Source: Thermoleophilia bacterium (GTDB lineage Bacteria; Actinomycetota; Thermoleophilia; Gaiellales; JAICJC01). From it: a stretch of DNA of 36,730 nucleotides. Below the pieces are notes generated by a model. The model did no database searches, was not told the origin of the DNA, and worked only from the letters and a program-made list of their open reading frames with translations. A program made the translations under genes and the position numbers. Where the stretch lies: contig JAICJC010000023.1 of the NCBI GenBank assembly GCA_025928655.1, forward strand, positions 1 to 36,730, read 5' to 3'. This document shows, piece by piece, positions 7,248-15,195 of the stretch. Every line of letters begins with the position of its first letter. Positions within the stretch are counted from its first letter, which is position 1.

Positions 7248-8369
7248 ATGACCGGCATCCCCGAGCACCCCCCGCACCCCGAGCTGATCCGCGTGGCGCT
7301 GATGAGCGACCATCCCGGCCTGCGCGACCTGTTCGAGCGCTCCGGGATGGTCCGTGTGGTCGAGGCCGTGCCGGACGTGCTGGTCTGGTGCCTCCCCCAC
7401 GACGCCGAGGGCCTTCCCTCCGACGTGCTGGCGGCGCTGGCCGACCCGGGCGCGCCGGGAGTCATCGTGCTCGGGGACGGCCATCCCGTGCGGTGGTTCC
7501 AGGAGGCGCTGCGCCTCGGCGTCGACGACGTCCTGTGCCTGCCCCAGACGCCCCAGTCGCTCGGCATGGCCGCCGCCAAGGCGCGGGCGGCCCGCGCGCG
7601 CCGGATCCACGCGGCGCCCGCCGACGGCCCGGCCGGCGGCGGGCACGTGTTCACCGTGTTCTCGACGAAGGGGGGATCCGGCCGCACCGTGATCGCCTCC
7701 AACCTGGCGGTCTGCTTCGCGCAGGCGGGGCTGCGGACGCTGCTGCTCGATCTCGACCTGCACTCGGGCGACTGCGCGCTCGTCCTCGGCCTCGCGCCGC
7801 GGGCGACGCTGCTCGATCTCGTCACGGGCGCGACGGCGATCGACGCCGGGGCGCTCGGACGCGCTGTCACCCGCCACGTCACCGGCGCCGACGTGCTGGC
7901 CGCGCCGGCCCGGCCCGAGGAGGAGGAGCTGGTCGCCGTCGAGCGGCTGGAGCGGCTGCTCGAGACCGCCCGCGCCGGCTACGACGCCGTCGTCATCGAC
8001 GCCGCCTCCGCGTTCTCGCCGACCACGCTGCTGGCGCTCGACCACACCGACACGCTGCTCCTGGTCGGGGCGCCGGACCTTCCCGCCGTGCGCAGCGTGC
8101 GGATTGCGCTCGAGACGCTCGACCTGCTCGAGCTCGACCTGCCGGACGTCCGCATCGTCATGAACCGCGCCGGCGCCGACGTCGGCCTGGAGACCGCCGA
8201 CATCGAGGCAACCCTGCGGCGCGAGATCGCCTACGCCCTGCCGTCCGACCGGGCGGTGCCGCTGTCGGTCAACCGCGGCCGCGCCGTGGTGGCGGACGAT
8301 CCCCGGTCGCCCGCGGCCCGCTCACTGCTCGGCGTCAGCCGCTCGCTGGTCGCCGCGGTCGGCCGCTAA
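7248..8369 (+). CDS. CpaE/MinD-like P-loop ATPase
   Basis: 373 residues from the ATG at 7248. Residues about 1-120 look like a receiver-type domain (VALMSDHPGLRDLFERSG, GVDDVLCLPQ) as in CpaE pilus-localisation ATPases. Residues about 125-370 are a SIMIBI ATPase: deviant Walker A FSTKGGSGRT, switch LLLDLDLHSGDCALVLGL, and DAVVIDAAS as Walker B. CpaE proteins organise Tad pili, and a TadE gene lies about 1.3 kb downstream, though on the other strand and beyond a P450. Signature-loop replacement of the second Lys by Arg is unusual for MinD but seen in CpaE-like relatives. Confidence 0.82.
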   Translation: MTGIPEHPPHPELIRVALMSDHPGLRDLFERSGMVRVVEAVPDVLVWCLPHDAEGLPSDVLAALADPGAPGVIVLGDGHPVRWFQEALRLGVDDVLCLPQTPQSLGMAAAKARAARARRIHAAPADGPAGGGHVFTVFSTKGGSGRTVIASNLAVCFAQAGLRTLLLDLDLHSGDCALVLGLAPRATLLDLVTGATAIDAGALGRAVTRHVTGADVLAAPARPEEEELVAVERLERLLETARAGYDAVVIDAASAFSPTTLLALDHTDTLLLVGAPDLPAVRSVRIALETLDLLELDLPDVRIVMNRAGADVGLETADIEATLRREIAYALPSDRAVPLSVNRGRAVVADDPRSPAARSLLGVSRSLVAAVGR

Positions 8370-8407
8370 CCCGCCCAGGCGGGGTCAGACCCGCTTGGTG
8401 CGGGCGG
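8370..8407. repeat. Palindromic repeat, GGGGTCAGACCC core
   Basis: Core GCGGGGTCAGACCCGC with outer arms CCCGCCCA and TTGGTGCGGG, directly after the ATPase stop codon and before the P450 promoter. It is an imperfect member of the dispersed family listed at 15710, 19096, 26022 and 32834. Confidence 0.75.
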
Positions 8408-8419
8408 TCCGCGCGATGG

Positions 8420-8425
8420 TACGGT
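8420..8425 (+). promoter_or_regulatory. Leaderless-type -10 (TACGGT) for the P450
   Basis: TACGGT ends 6 nt before the ATG at 8432, and no Shine-Dalgarno is present. The spacing fits transcription starting at or next to the A of the start codon. Confidence 0.5.
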
Positions 8426-8431
8426 GGGCCG

Positions 8432-9661
8432 ATGGCAGACCTGCTGGAGCAGGCGGAGGTCGACGCGGGCACGGACGCGGCCCGGCGGGAGCGGTTCCCG
8501 GCCGGCGCGGCGATCGCCTTCTCCGACCTCGAGGAGGCGGGCGGCGAGGCGGCCCTCGACCGCCTGCGCGACGCCGAGCCCGTGTCGTGGCTGCCGGCGC
8601 TCGGCGGCTGGCTCGTGACCGGCCATGCCCAGGCGCGGGCCGCGCTCAGCCCGCGCGCGGCGACCACCGTCGAGGCGGAGCAGAACCTGGTGCGGGCGTC
8701 GCTCGGGCGGATGATGCTGACCTCCGACGCGGGCGAGCACACCCGCATGCGAGCGCCGTTTCAGCGGCCGTTCCGGATGCGCGAGGCGACCGAGCTCTTC
8801 GGGGCCGCCGTCGCCGACACGGCGGCCGAGCTCGCCGGCGCCGTCGCGCCGGCGGGGGAGTGCGAGCTCGGAGCCGAGTTCGCCGCGCCCTACGCGATCC
8901 GCATGGCCGGGCGCATGCTCGGCCTCTCGCTCGGCGACGCCGGCCGCATCGACGCCTTCTACGACGCCTTCGCGGGCGCCATGAGCTACGACGGCAACCC
9001 GGAGCCGCAGCGGCTGGCGGACGCCGCCCGGGACGAGCTGAACGCGATCCTGCACGCCGAGCTCGAGCGCTGCCGCGCCGACCCGGACGCGTCGATCACC
9101 TCCCAGGTGGCGAACGACCCCGCCGCCGGGCTGGCCGACCCCGAGATCGCCGCCCAGCTGCGGGTGATCATGTTCGGCGCCATCGAGACGATCCAGGGCG
9201 CGGTGATGAACACGATGCTGCTCCTGCTGCGCAACCCGGGCGCGCCGGCGGCGGCCCGCGACGACCCGGCGGCGCTGGCGGGAGCGGTCGACGAGGCCCT
9301 GCGCATGATCCCGCCGGTCGCGTTCATGGAGCGGTGGACGCGCGCGCCGATTGACATCGGCGGAGTGACGATCGGCGCGGGCGAGTTCGTCGGCGTCTCG
9401 GTGATCGCCGCCAACCGCGACCCCGCGGTGTTCCTCGATCCGCACCGGTTCGACCCCGCCCGGGGGAACGCCCGCCACGCCCTCAGCTTCTCGTTCGGCG
9501 AGCACCACTGCCTCGGCGCGCACCTGGCCCGGCTCGAGACCGTGACCGCGGTCGGGCGCCTGCTCGAGGCGCTGCCCGGCGTCCGCCTGACCGAGGTCGA
9601 CGAGCCGAGCGGCTTCGCGTTCCGGCGGCCGCAGCGCCTGCGGCTCGCGTGGACGGTCTAG
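8432..9661 (+). CDS. Cytochrome P450
   Basis: 409 residues, normal for a soluble bacterial P450. The I-helix reads FGAIETIQGA, the K-helix ExxR is EALR, and the heme loop is FSFGEHHCLGAHLARLE with ligand Cys360. The I-helix glutamate-threonine pair (ET) takes the place of the more usual acid-Thr DT. Substrate and CYP family cannot be assigned. No ferredoxin is adjacent, unlike the second P450 at 31616, so electrons must come from elsewhere. It ends 4 bp before the convergent TadE gene. Confidence 0.93.
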   Translation: MADLLEQAEVDAGTDAARRERFPAGAAIAFSDLEEAGGEAALDRLRDAEPVSWLPALGGWLVTGHAQARAALSPRAATTVEAEQNLVRASLGRMMLTSDAGEHTRMRAPFQRPFRMREATELFGAAVADTAAELAGAVAPAGECELGAEFAAPYAIRMAGRMLGLSLGDAGRIDAFYDAFAGAMSYDGNPEPQRLADAARDELNAILHAELERCRADPDASITSQVANDPAAGLADPEIAAQLRVIMFGAIETIQGAVMNTMLLLLRNPGAPAAARDDPAALAGAVDEALRMIPPVAFMERWTRAPIDIGGVTIGAGEFVGVSVIAANRDPAVFLDPHRFDPARGNARHALSFSFGEHHCLGAHLARLETVTAVGRLLEALPGVRLTEVDEPSGFAFRRPQRLRLAWTV

Positions 9662-9665
9662 CCGC

Positions 9666-10109
9666 CTACTCCATCCGGACGGTGGTCGTCGACTTCAGGG
9701 TGCCCGAGCCGACGACGAAACCGAGCAGGTTGATGCTGTAGGGGTAGGTGACCGTGACGGTGACGTTCTGGCCGGTCGTCCACGGCTGGCCCGGCGAGAC
9801 GGTCACGCCCATCTGGTTCTTGTCGAGCCACCAGGTCGCGTTCTTGGCCGTCGAAACGACGTCGGCGACGCCGGACGCGTCGCTGCGCGAGACGAGCGCC
9901 TTGCGGCCGCCGTCACGGGCCGCGTTCGTCACCTGGATGTAGTCCGCGTAGGTCTGCCCGAACTGGTAGATGCCGAGGATCAGGAGCAGCAGCATCGGCA
10001 GGATCAGCGTGAACTCGACCATCGCCTGCCCGCGGCTGCGGCGCGCGCGGCGGTCGGCGGGGGCGGGCGCTGCGGTGGGGGCGGGGGGGTCGGTTCCAGG
10101 CTGGGACAT
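9666..10109 (-). CDS. TadE-like pseudopilin / pilus assembly protein
   Basis: 147 residues from the ATG at 10109, preceded by GAGGT. A Pro/Ala/Arg-rich cytoplasmic leader is followed by RRSRGQAMVEFTLILPML, the typical TadE junction with the conserved Glu inside the hydrophobic start of a single membrane helix (about residues 35-58). The rest is an extracytoplasmic domain. TadE-type minor pilins are part of Flp/Tad pili. No tadA, tadB or prepilin peptidase is in the window. It lies 25 nt downstream of a PilZ protein on the same strand, so pilus function may be tied to c-di-GMP. Confidence 0.85.
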   Translation of the reverse strand: MSQPGTDPPAPTAAPAPADRRARRSRGQAMVEFTLILPMLLLLILGIYQFGQTYADYIQVTNAARDGGRKALVSRSDASGVADVVSTAKNATWWLDKNQMGVTVSPGQPWTTGQNVTVTVTYPYSINLLGFVVGSGTLKSTTTVRME

Positions 10110-10134
10110 GCAGATACCTCGGCGGCCGTCGGGC

Positions 10135-10935
10135 TCAGACCGCTCGTCTGGCCTGAGGAATGCGTGCAGCGGAACGCTTGGCAAACGTCCAATATGCGTC
10201 ATCGGCAGGCCCCGCCGACGACTTGAGCGAATTCGCGGCCGCCTCGCCGAGGTCGCCGCGCAGCGCGCCCAGGTCGGTGGCCGGGCGGGCGTTGCCGCCG
10301 AGCCGGGCCAGCACGCGGTCGAGCACGACCTGGCCCGCGGCGGGCACGCTGATGAAGTAGCAGCCGGCCGTGTAGACGTCGGGGCTGACCTCCTGCACCC
10401 GCACGATGCGCGCGTCGGCGGTGATCTCGCCCTCGAGGAAGCGCGCGGTCAGCGTCATGCGGTCGCCCTCGCGCAGCCGGTTGTCGGTCAGGCTCATCGA
10501 GCAGCCCGCGTCGCTGAGGTCGGTGAGCGTGACCGGGACGACCTCCGCGGGCACGATCCGGTCGCAGATGAGCGCCCGCAGCGATGCGGCCGAGCTGACC
10601 GCGAGCCGCTCCGTGCGGCGGCGGTAGCCGTGGGCCGCGACGCCGACGACGCGCAGGACGAGCGATGCCCGGGCCTGGGAGCGGAACTCCGCCTCGTCGA
10701 TCACGGCGTCGACCTGGATCGGCCGGCCGCCGTGCGCCAGCCGGCACGAGATCGACATGCCCCCGGCGACCGCCAGGCGGGGGCCGCTCCCGGTGACGAT
10801 GTCGCCCTCGCTCGCGATCGTCCAGATCTCGATCGTTTCGCCCCGGTCCGTGTCGACGTCGATCGCGGATGCTTCCACGAGCAGGGCGGCGGCTTCGGCC
10901 GGGGTGGGCAGATTGTTCGGCGGGGTATCGATCAT
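10135..10935 (-). CDS. PilZ-domain c-di-GMP receptor (YcgR-like)
   Basis: 266 residues from the ATG at 10935. The first half resembles the YcgR N-domain (GGMSISCRLAHGGRPIQVDA); the second half is a PilZ domain with the RxxxR-type YRRRTER motif and the second c-di-GMP motif DLSDAGC, followed by GDRMTLTARF and GCYFISV. Both ligand-binding motifs look intact. The gene precedes tadE on the same strand and is divergent from a GAF-HD-GYP protein, so a c-di-GMP hydrolase-like protein and an effector share one regulatory region (10936-11124). Confidence 0.87.
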   Translation of the reverse strand: MIDTPPNNLPTPAEAAALLVEASAIDVDTDRGETIEIWTIASEGDIVTGSGPRLAVAGGMSISCRLAHGGRPIQVDAVIDEAEFRSQARASLVLRVVGVAAHGYRRRTERLAVSSAASLRALICDRIVPAEVVPVTLTDLSDAGCSMSLTDNRLREGDRMTLTARFLEGEITADARIVRVQEVSPDVYTAGCYFISVPAAGQVVLDRVLARLGGNARPATDLGALRGDLGEAAANSLKSSAGPADDAYWTFAKRSAARIPQARRAV

Positions 10936-11077
10936 CACGGGGAAGGTCGTGGGATCTCGGATTTCTCCCCCGTAGTCGGCCGCGTGTGCGCGGAAATTAG
11001 GCCGGCGTCCACAGGCACCGTGCACGCCGGCGGCGGGCGTGCAATGGCCCCGATCCGGGAACCGAGCAGGAGTACCG

Positions 11078-11093
11078 CCCTCTCGATAGAGGG
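11078..11093 (+). promoter_or_regulatory. Perfect 6-bp hairpin upstream of the HD-GYP gene
   Basis: CCCTCT-CGAT-AGAGGG is a perfect inverted repeat 31 nt before the ATG at 11125. It may be an operator or a leader hairpin; it argues mildly against the alternative upstream ATG at 11044. Confidence 0.4.
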
Positions 11094-11124
11094 AACCTCT
11101 CGAGCCGGAGCGAACTTGAACCGG

Positions 11125-12306
11125 ATGCCACCCCGCGGCGAGAGACCACCGTTCGAGCCGCCGGTCGCGAAGATCGCCGCAGAGCACCTCGAACCGGCGC
11201 TCGGCGTGTTCGAGGCGGCGCAGGCGCTGTTCACCCATGACGACGTCGCCGAGATGCTCGCCGTGCTGGCGCGCAGCCTGTGCGAGCTCGTGGACGCGAA
11301 GGCCTGCATGGTGTCCTCCGTCGACATGGACGCCGCGTCGGTGCGCGACCTGGCCGGCTACGCGCGGCCGCCGCACGCCTGGGACGCCGCCGCCGAGGAG
11401 CACCTGCTCGAGGACTACCCGCGCACGGCCGAGGCGATCGAGCAGGGCGTGCCGGTCGTCATCCGGGTGGACGAGGCGGACGCCGACCCGGCCGAGTCGC
11501 GGCGAGTCCGCCGGCTGGGCTTCCGCTCGCTGCTCATGTTCGCGCTCACGGTCGAGGACGAGCCGTACGCGCTGATCGAGATCTACGACACCCGGCCGCG
11601 GTCGTTCGGCGGCGGCGAGGTGCGGCGGTGCCGGGCGCTCGCGGCCGAGGCGGGCAAGGTGGTCGAGCAGAAGCGCATGGGCGAGCGGCTCGAGCAGGCC
11701 TACTTCGCCACCCTCGGCGCGCTGGCCGCGGCGCTCGAGGCCAAGGACGCCTACACGAACGACCACGCCATCGAGATCGCCGATCTGGCCGGGGCGGTGT
11801 GCGACCAGCTGCGGATCGCGCCGGCGGACGCGCGCCTGATCCGGCTCGGCGCGCTGCTGCACGACATCGGCAAGATCGGGATCCCCGAGTCGATCCTGCG
11901 CAAGCCCGGCCCGCTCACGTCCGACGAGGCGACCGTCATGCAGCGCCACCCCCAGATCGGCGCCCGCATCCTCGAGCCCGTCCCCCACTTCGCCCAGCTC
12001 GTGCCGCTGGTGCGGGCGAGCCACGAGCGCTTCGACGGCAACGGCTACCCCGACGGCCTGGCGGCCGAGCGCATTCCGCTCGGGTCGCGCGTGATCGGCG
12101 TCTGCGACGCCTTCCACGCGATGACCGAGGACCGCGTCTACCGCAAGGCGCTGCGCCACGAGGAGGCCGTCGCCGAGATCGAGCGCTGCTCCGGCACCCA
12201 GTTCGATCCCGACTGCGTGCGCGCCCTGCTCGAGGTCGTGCGGGCGGAGGAGTGGACCGACGCGGAGCGCGAGCACGTCGTGCAGCCGCCGGAGGCCGGG
12301 GAGTAA
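11125..12306 (+). CDS. GAF / HD-GYP domain protein (c-di-GMP phosphodiesterase-like)
   Basis: 393 residues from the ATG at 11125 (an in-frame ATG at 11044 would add 27). Residues about 25-185 are GAF-like; residues about 200-375 are an HD-GYP domain with LLHDIGKIGIPESIL, the QRHPQIGA histidine, SHERFDGNGYPDGL (intact GYP) and VCDAFHAM. All expected metal ligands are present, so hydrolysis of c-di-GMP is plausible. This contrasts with the ligand-less HD-GYP-like tail at 4185-5570. It is divergent from the PilZ gene. Confidence 0.9.
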   Translation: MPPRGERPPFEPPVAKIAAEHLEPALGVFEAAQALFTHDDVAEMLAVLARSLCELVDAKACMVSSVDMDAASVRDLAGYARPPHAWDAAAEEHLLEDYPRTAEAIEQGVPVVIRVDEADADPAESRRVRRLGFRSLLMFALTVEDEPYALIEIYDTRPRSFGGGEVRRCRALAAEAGKVVEQKRMGERLEQAYFATLGALAAALEAKDAYTNDHAIEIADLAGAVCDQLRIAPADARLIRLGALLHDIGKIGIPESILRKPGPLTSDEATVMQRHPQIGARILEPVPHFAQLVPLVRASHERFDGNGYPDGLAAERIPLGSRVIGVCDAFHAMTEDRVYRKALRHEEAVAEIERCSGTQFDPDCVRALLEVVRAEEWTDAEREHVVQPPEAGE

Positions 12307-12358
12307 CGGCGGTCGGCGCGGTGGTGGCCGCCGGCCGGAGACCCCGCGCTCCCGGCCC

Positions 12359-12970
12359 TCACGGCCCCAGCCGCTCCGCCACCATGCGCAGCGCCCGCTC
12401 CAGGCGGTCGCGGTTGCCCGGCAGGTGCGGCCACGGGCTGGCGCCCGAGGGGTGCGGCAGCGCGAGCAGCGGCCGCCCGTCCGCGAGCGTGAGCTCGGCG
12501 CCGACGGCGTCGTCCAGGCGCACGCCCGGGGCGAGCTCCTCCAGCGCGAGCGTGCCGACCGAGAGGACGAGCGGCGCGCGGACGAGCTCGAGCTCGCGCC
12601 GCAGCCACGGGACGCACTCGCGCACCATGGCCGGCGACGGACGGATGTCGCTGCCGCCGCCGGGGCGCTTGCCCGGGAAGCAGCGCACGACCGCGGCGAT
12701 GTACAGGCGGCCGTAGAAGGACTCCTCGTCGCCCAGCCCGGCGGGCGCCAGCCACTCCCGCAGCCGCCGTCCGGCCGGCCCGCTGAAGGGCGTCAGGTTT
12801 TCGGCCTCGCGGATGCCCGGCGCCTGGCCGACCAGGATCGCGTCGGCGTCGCGGCCCCCGCTCACGACCGGCATCGACTCGACCCGGATGCCCGCGACGA
12901 CGCAGCGCCGGCACGGCCGCAGGGCACGCTGGAGCGCGTCCAGGTCAGGGATCCGCCCGCGCTCGTCCAC
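12359..12970 (-). CDS. Uracil-DNA glycosylase, Fe-S (family 4/5-like)
   Basis: 203 residues from a GTG at 12970. It removes uracil from DNA. Motif 1 reads VGQAPGIREAENLTPFSGPAG and motif 2 LPHPSGASPW. Four cysteines suited to a [4Fe-4S] cluster are visible: the N-terminal CRRC pair, one in VRCFPGK and one in RECVPW. The GQAPG form is close to family 4 (GEAPG) but not identical, so the subfamily is uncertain. The start is divergent from ridA with 19 bp between; the frame upstream of the GTG is antisense to ridA. Confidence 0.85.
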   Translation of the reverse strand: MDERGRIPDLDALQRALRPCRRCVVAGIRVESMPVVSGGRDADAILVGQAPGIREAENLTPFSGPAGRRLREWLAPAGLGDEESFYGRLYIAAVVRCFPGKRPGGGSDIRPSPAMVRECVPWLRRELELVRAPLVLSVGTLALEELAPGVRLDDAVGAELTLADGRPLLALPHPSGASPWPHLPGNRDRLERALRMVAERLGP

Positions 12971-12975
12971 CCTTG

Positions 12976-12981
12976 TAGTAT
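12976..12981 (+). promoter_or_regulatory. Leaderless-type -10 (TAGTAT) for ridA
   Basis: TAGTAT ends 8 nt before the GTG at 12990. Only 19 bp separate this start from the divergent glycosylase start, leaving no room for a 5' leader. Confidence 0.55.
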
Positions 12982-12989
12982 CCGCGGCC

Positions 12990-13388
12990 GTGAATCGCGC
13001 CGGACGCAACCCGTTCCCGTTCGCCGCCGAGTACCAGTACTCGCAATCGGTGGTCACGGAGGGCGAGCTCGTGTTCTCGGCGGGCCAGGGCGGGTTCGGC
13101 GAGGACGGCGCGGTCGTCGACCGCGACGACGCGGAGGCGCAGATCCGGCAGGCGTTCGCGAACCTGGCCGCGGTGCTCGAGGCCGAGGGCGCATCGCTGC
13201 GCACCATCGTGAAGATGACCGTCTACCTCGCCCGCGCCTCGGACTACGACGCCTTCAAGCGCGTCCGCGGTGAGCTCTTCGGGCCGCCCTATCCGGCGTC
13301 GACCGCCATCGTCGCGGGCGGGTTCCTGTTCGACGGCATGCTGGTCGAGATGGAGGCGGTGGCCCGCGTCGGCGAGGAGCGCGCGTGA
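12990..13388 (+). CDS. RidA/YjgF/YER057c-family protein
   Basis: 132 residues. RidA proteins hydrolyse reactive enamine/imine intermediates released by PLP enzymes to keto acids and ammonia; some relatives are peptide- or lactam-related deaminases. Seen: SQSVVTEGELVFSAGQGG, QIRQAFANLAAVLEAEGA, IVKMTVYL and the late VEMEAVARV. The arginine normally preceding the active-site VEIE-type strand is not obvious, so a RidA subfamily other than the archetype is possible. It is the first gene of a three-gene unit with GTGA overlaps to the two peptidase-like genes. Confidence 0.88.
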   Translation: MNRAGRNPFPFAAEYQYSQSVVTEGELVFSAGQGGFGEDGAVVDRDDAEAQIRQAFANLAAVLEAEGASLRTIVKMTVYLARASDYDAFKRVRGELFGPPYPASTAIVAGGFLFDGMLVEMEAVARVGEERA

Positions 13389-14218
13389 GCGCCGGCAGGG
13401 TCTACCTGTCGACGGACATCGAGGGCACGGCCGGGATCGTCGACTGGGGCCAGGTGCTGGGCCCGAGCCAGGAGTACGAGGTCGGGCGGCGGCTGCTCCT
13501 GGCCGAGATCAACTCCGCCATCGACGGAGCGTCGGAGGCCGGGGCGACGTCGTTCCTCGTGAACGACGCGCACGCGACGATGACCAACCTGCCGCCGGCG
13601 GCGATCCACGGCGAGGCCTCGTACCTGTCGGGCCGCTACAAGCCGCTCTACATGATGGAGGGGCTCGACGGGAGCTTTGACGCCGCCTTCTTCATCGCCT
13701 ACCACGGCTCGATCGGGCACGAGCGCGCCATCCTCGCGCACACGTACAACCCGGGCGCGATCTGGGAGGTGCAGCTGAACGGGACGGTCGTGGGCGAGAG
13801 CGCCCTGAACGCCCTGGTGGCACTCCACCACGGGGTGCCGGTCGCGCTCATCACGGGCGACCAGGCGACCGCCGACGAGGCGCGCACCTTCGCGCCGGCC
13901 ATCGAGGCCGTCGTCGTCAAGCGTTCCGTGAGCCGCTTCGCCGCCGAGAGCCTGCACCCGCGGGCGGCGTGCGAGCTGATCCGGGCCGGCGCGCGGTCGG
14001 CGGTCGAGCGCCTGGGCGAGATCGGCCCGCCCCAGATCGACCTCCCCGCCACGCTCGACATCACGTTCCTCACGGCCGACATGGCCGAGGCGGCGACGGC
14101 CATCCGCGGCGTCGTGCGCTCGTCCACGCGGTCGGTGACGGTCAAGGACGACGAGCCGCTCGCGCTCTACCGCACGTTCGTCACCATCGTGGCTCTGACC
14201 CGCGGCGTCGCGGGGTGA
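13385..14218 (+). CDS. M55-family D-aminopeptidase (DppA-like)
   Basis: 277 residues, starting at a GTG that overlaps the ridA stop. M55 peptidases are zinc enzymes that release D-amino acids from peptides. Ligand motifs are visible: STDIEGTAGI (Asp and Glu), VNDAHATM (His), IAYHGSIG (His) and the Glu in VVGESALNA. The family usually travels with dipeptide transporters; none is seen here, but an M14-like deacylase follows with a 4-nt overlap. No signal peptide, so it is cytoplasmic. Confidence 0.93.
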   Translation: MSAGRVYLSTDIEGTAGIVDWGQVLGPSQEYEVGRRLLLAEINSAIDGASEAGATSFLVNDAHATMTNLPPAAIHGEASYLSGRYKPLYMMEGLDGSFDAAFFIAYHGSIGHERAILAHTYNPGAIWEVQLNGTVVGESALNALVALHHGVPVALITGDQATADEARTFAPAIEAVVVKRSVSRFAAESLHPRAACELIRAGARSAVERLGEIGPPQIDLPATLDITFLTADMAEAATAIRGVVRSSTRSVTVKDDEPLALYRTFVTIVALTRGVAG

Positions 14219-15195
14219 GCGCGGAGCCGGGGACGATCTCCCGGCGGCAGCTCCGCTTCGGGTCGCCGGCGTTGCGCCACCTCGAGTGGCCCTCCTTCGA
14301 CGCCCGCGGCGGGGAGGACGGCCCCCATCTGGCGATCATCGCCGGCATCCACGGGTGTGAGTACTCCTCGATCGCCGCCGTGGTCGAGCTGATGCGCGGC
14401 CTCGACGCCGCGTCTCTGAAGGGACGCGTGACCGCGGTGCCGATCGTGAACCTGGAGTCCCACCGGCAGCGGACGCCGTTCGTCTCGCCGGCCGACGGCA
14501 AGAACCTGAACCGCTGCTTCCCGGGCGACCTGCGCGGGACGTACTCCGACCAGCTCGCCCACCACGTCCACAACGAGGTGATCGCGCCGGCCGACGCCCT
14601 GATCGACCTGCACGGCGGCGACATGGTCGAGGCGCTCGAGCCGTTCGCGCTCTATGACGGCTCGCCGGTCGAGGAGACGGCGCGGGCGATGGCGGTCGCC
14701 TTCGGCCTGCCCTACATCGTGCGCACGGAGCGCGAGGGCGCGCCGATCGGGGGCACGACCAGCGCCGCCGCGGCCGACGCCGGCGTGCCGGCGGTCACCG
14801 CCGAGGTGGGGGGCCGCGGCCTGCTCGAGGCCGGCGCCGTCGCTGCGCACGTGCGCGGCTGCCGGAACGTGATACGGCAGCTGGGGATGCTGGAAGGCCC
14901 GGTCGAGCCCGCGCCGGGGCCGCAGCACACGGTCGACCGCTTCGTCTGGCTGCGTTGCAGGCGGGCGGGCTGGTGGCAGCCGTCCGTGCGGGTCGGCGAC
15001 GAGGTGCCCGCGGGCGGTCGGCTGGGCGCCGTGCTCGACGCCTACGGCGACGAGCTCGAGGTCATCGAGGCGCCCGAGCCGGGCGTGCCGCTCTTCATCA
15101 CGTCCAGCCCCGCGGTGGCCGACGACGGCCTCCTGCTCGGCCTGGGCGCGGGCATCAGGCCGCTGGCCGAATACGCGGGGTCAGACCCCGTTTAG
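14215..15195 (+). CDS. Succinylglutamate desuccinylase/aspartoacylase-type M14 metallohydrolase
   Basis: 326 residues from a GTG overlapping the M55 stop. The zinc site is seen as GIHGCEYSS (HxxE), with NLNRCFPGD for substrate binding and DLHGGD supplying the third ligand; the catalytic Glu is probably in TAEVGGRG. A C-terminal beta-barrel follows (WWQPSVRVGDEVPAGG). Such enzymes cleave N-acyl amino acids or small amides. The last residues YAGSDPV and the stop come from a palindromic repeat core (15177-15190), so the native C-terminus has been replaced or extended. It overlaps the convergent methyltransferase stop. Confidence 0.88.
   Translation: MSAEPGTISRRQLRFGSPALRHLEWPSFDARGGEDGPHLAIIAGIHGCEYSSIAAVVELMRGLDAASLKGRVTAVPIVNLESHRQRTPFVSPADGKNLNRCFPGDLRGTYSDQLAHHVHNEVIAPADALIDLHGGDMVEALEPFALYDGSPVEETARAMAVAFGLPYIVRTEREGAPIGGTTSAAAADAGVPAVTAEVGGRGLLEAGAVAAHVRGCRNVIRQLGMLEGPVEPAPGPQHTVDRFVWLRCRRAGWWQPSVRVGDEVPAGGRLGAVLDAYGDELEVIEAPEPGVPLFITSSPAVADDGLLLGLGAGIRPLAEYAGSDPV
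15177..15191. repeat. Palindromic repeat core (GGGGTCAGACCCC)
   Basis: Only the core GCGGGGTCAGACCCCGT is present here, without the outer arms. It encodes the last residues of the M14-type hydrolase and lies where two convergent genes meet. Confidence 0.75.

Noticed and set aside
11044..11124. N-terminal extension of the HD-GYP protein from an ATG at 11044.
   Set aside because: It contains a perfect hairpin and low-complexity residues; the ATG at 11125 begins closer to the GAF domain. It remains possible.
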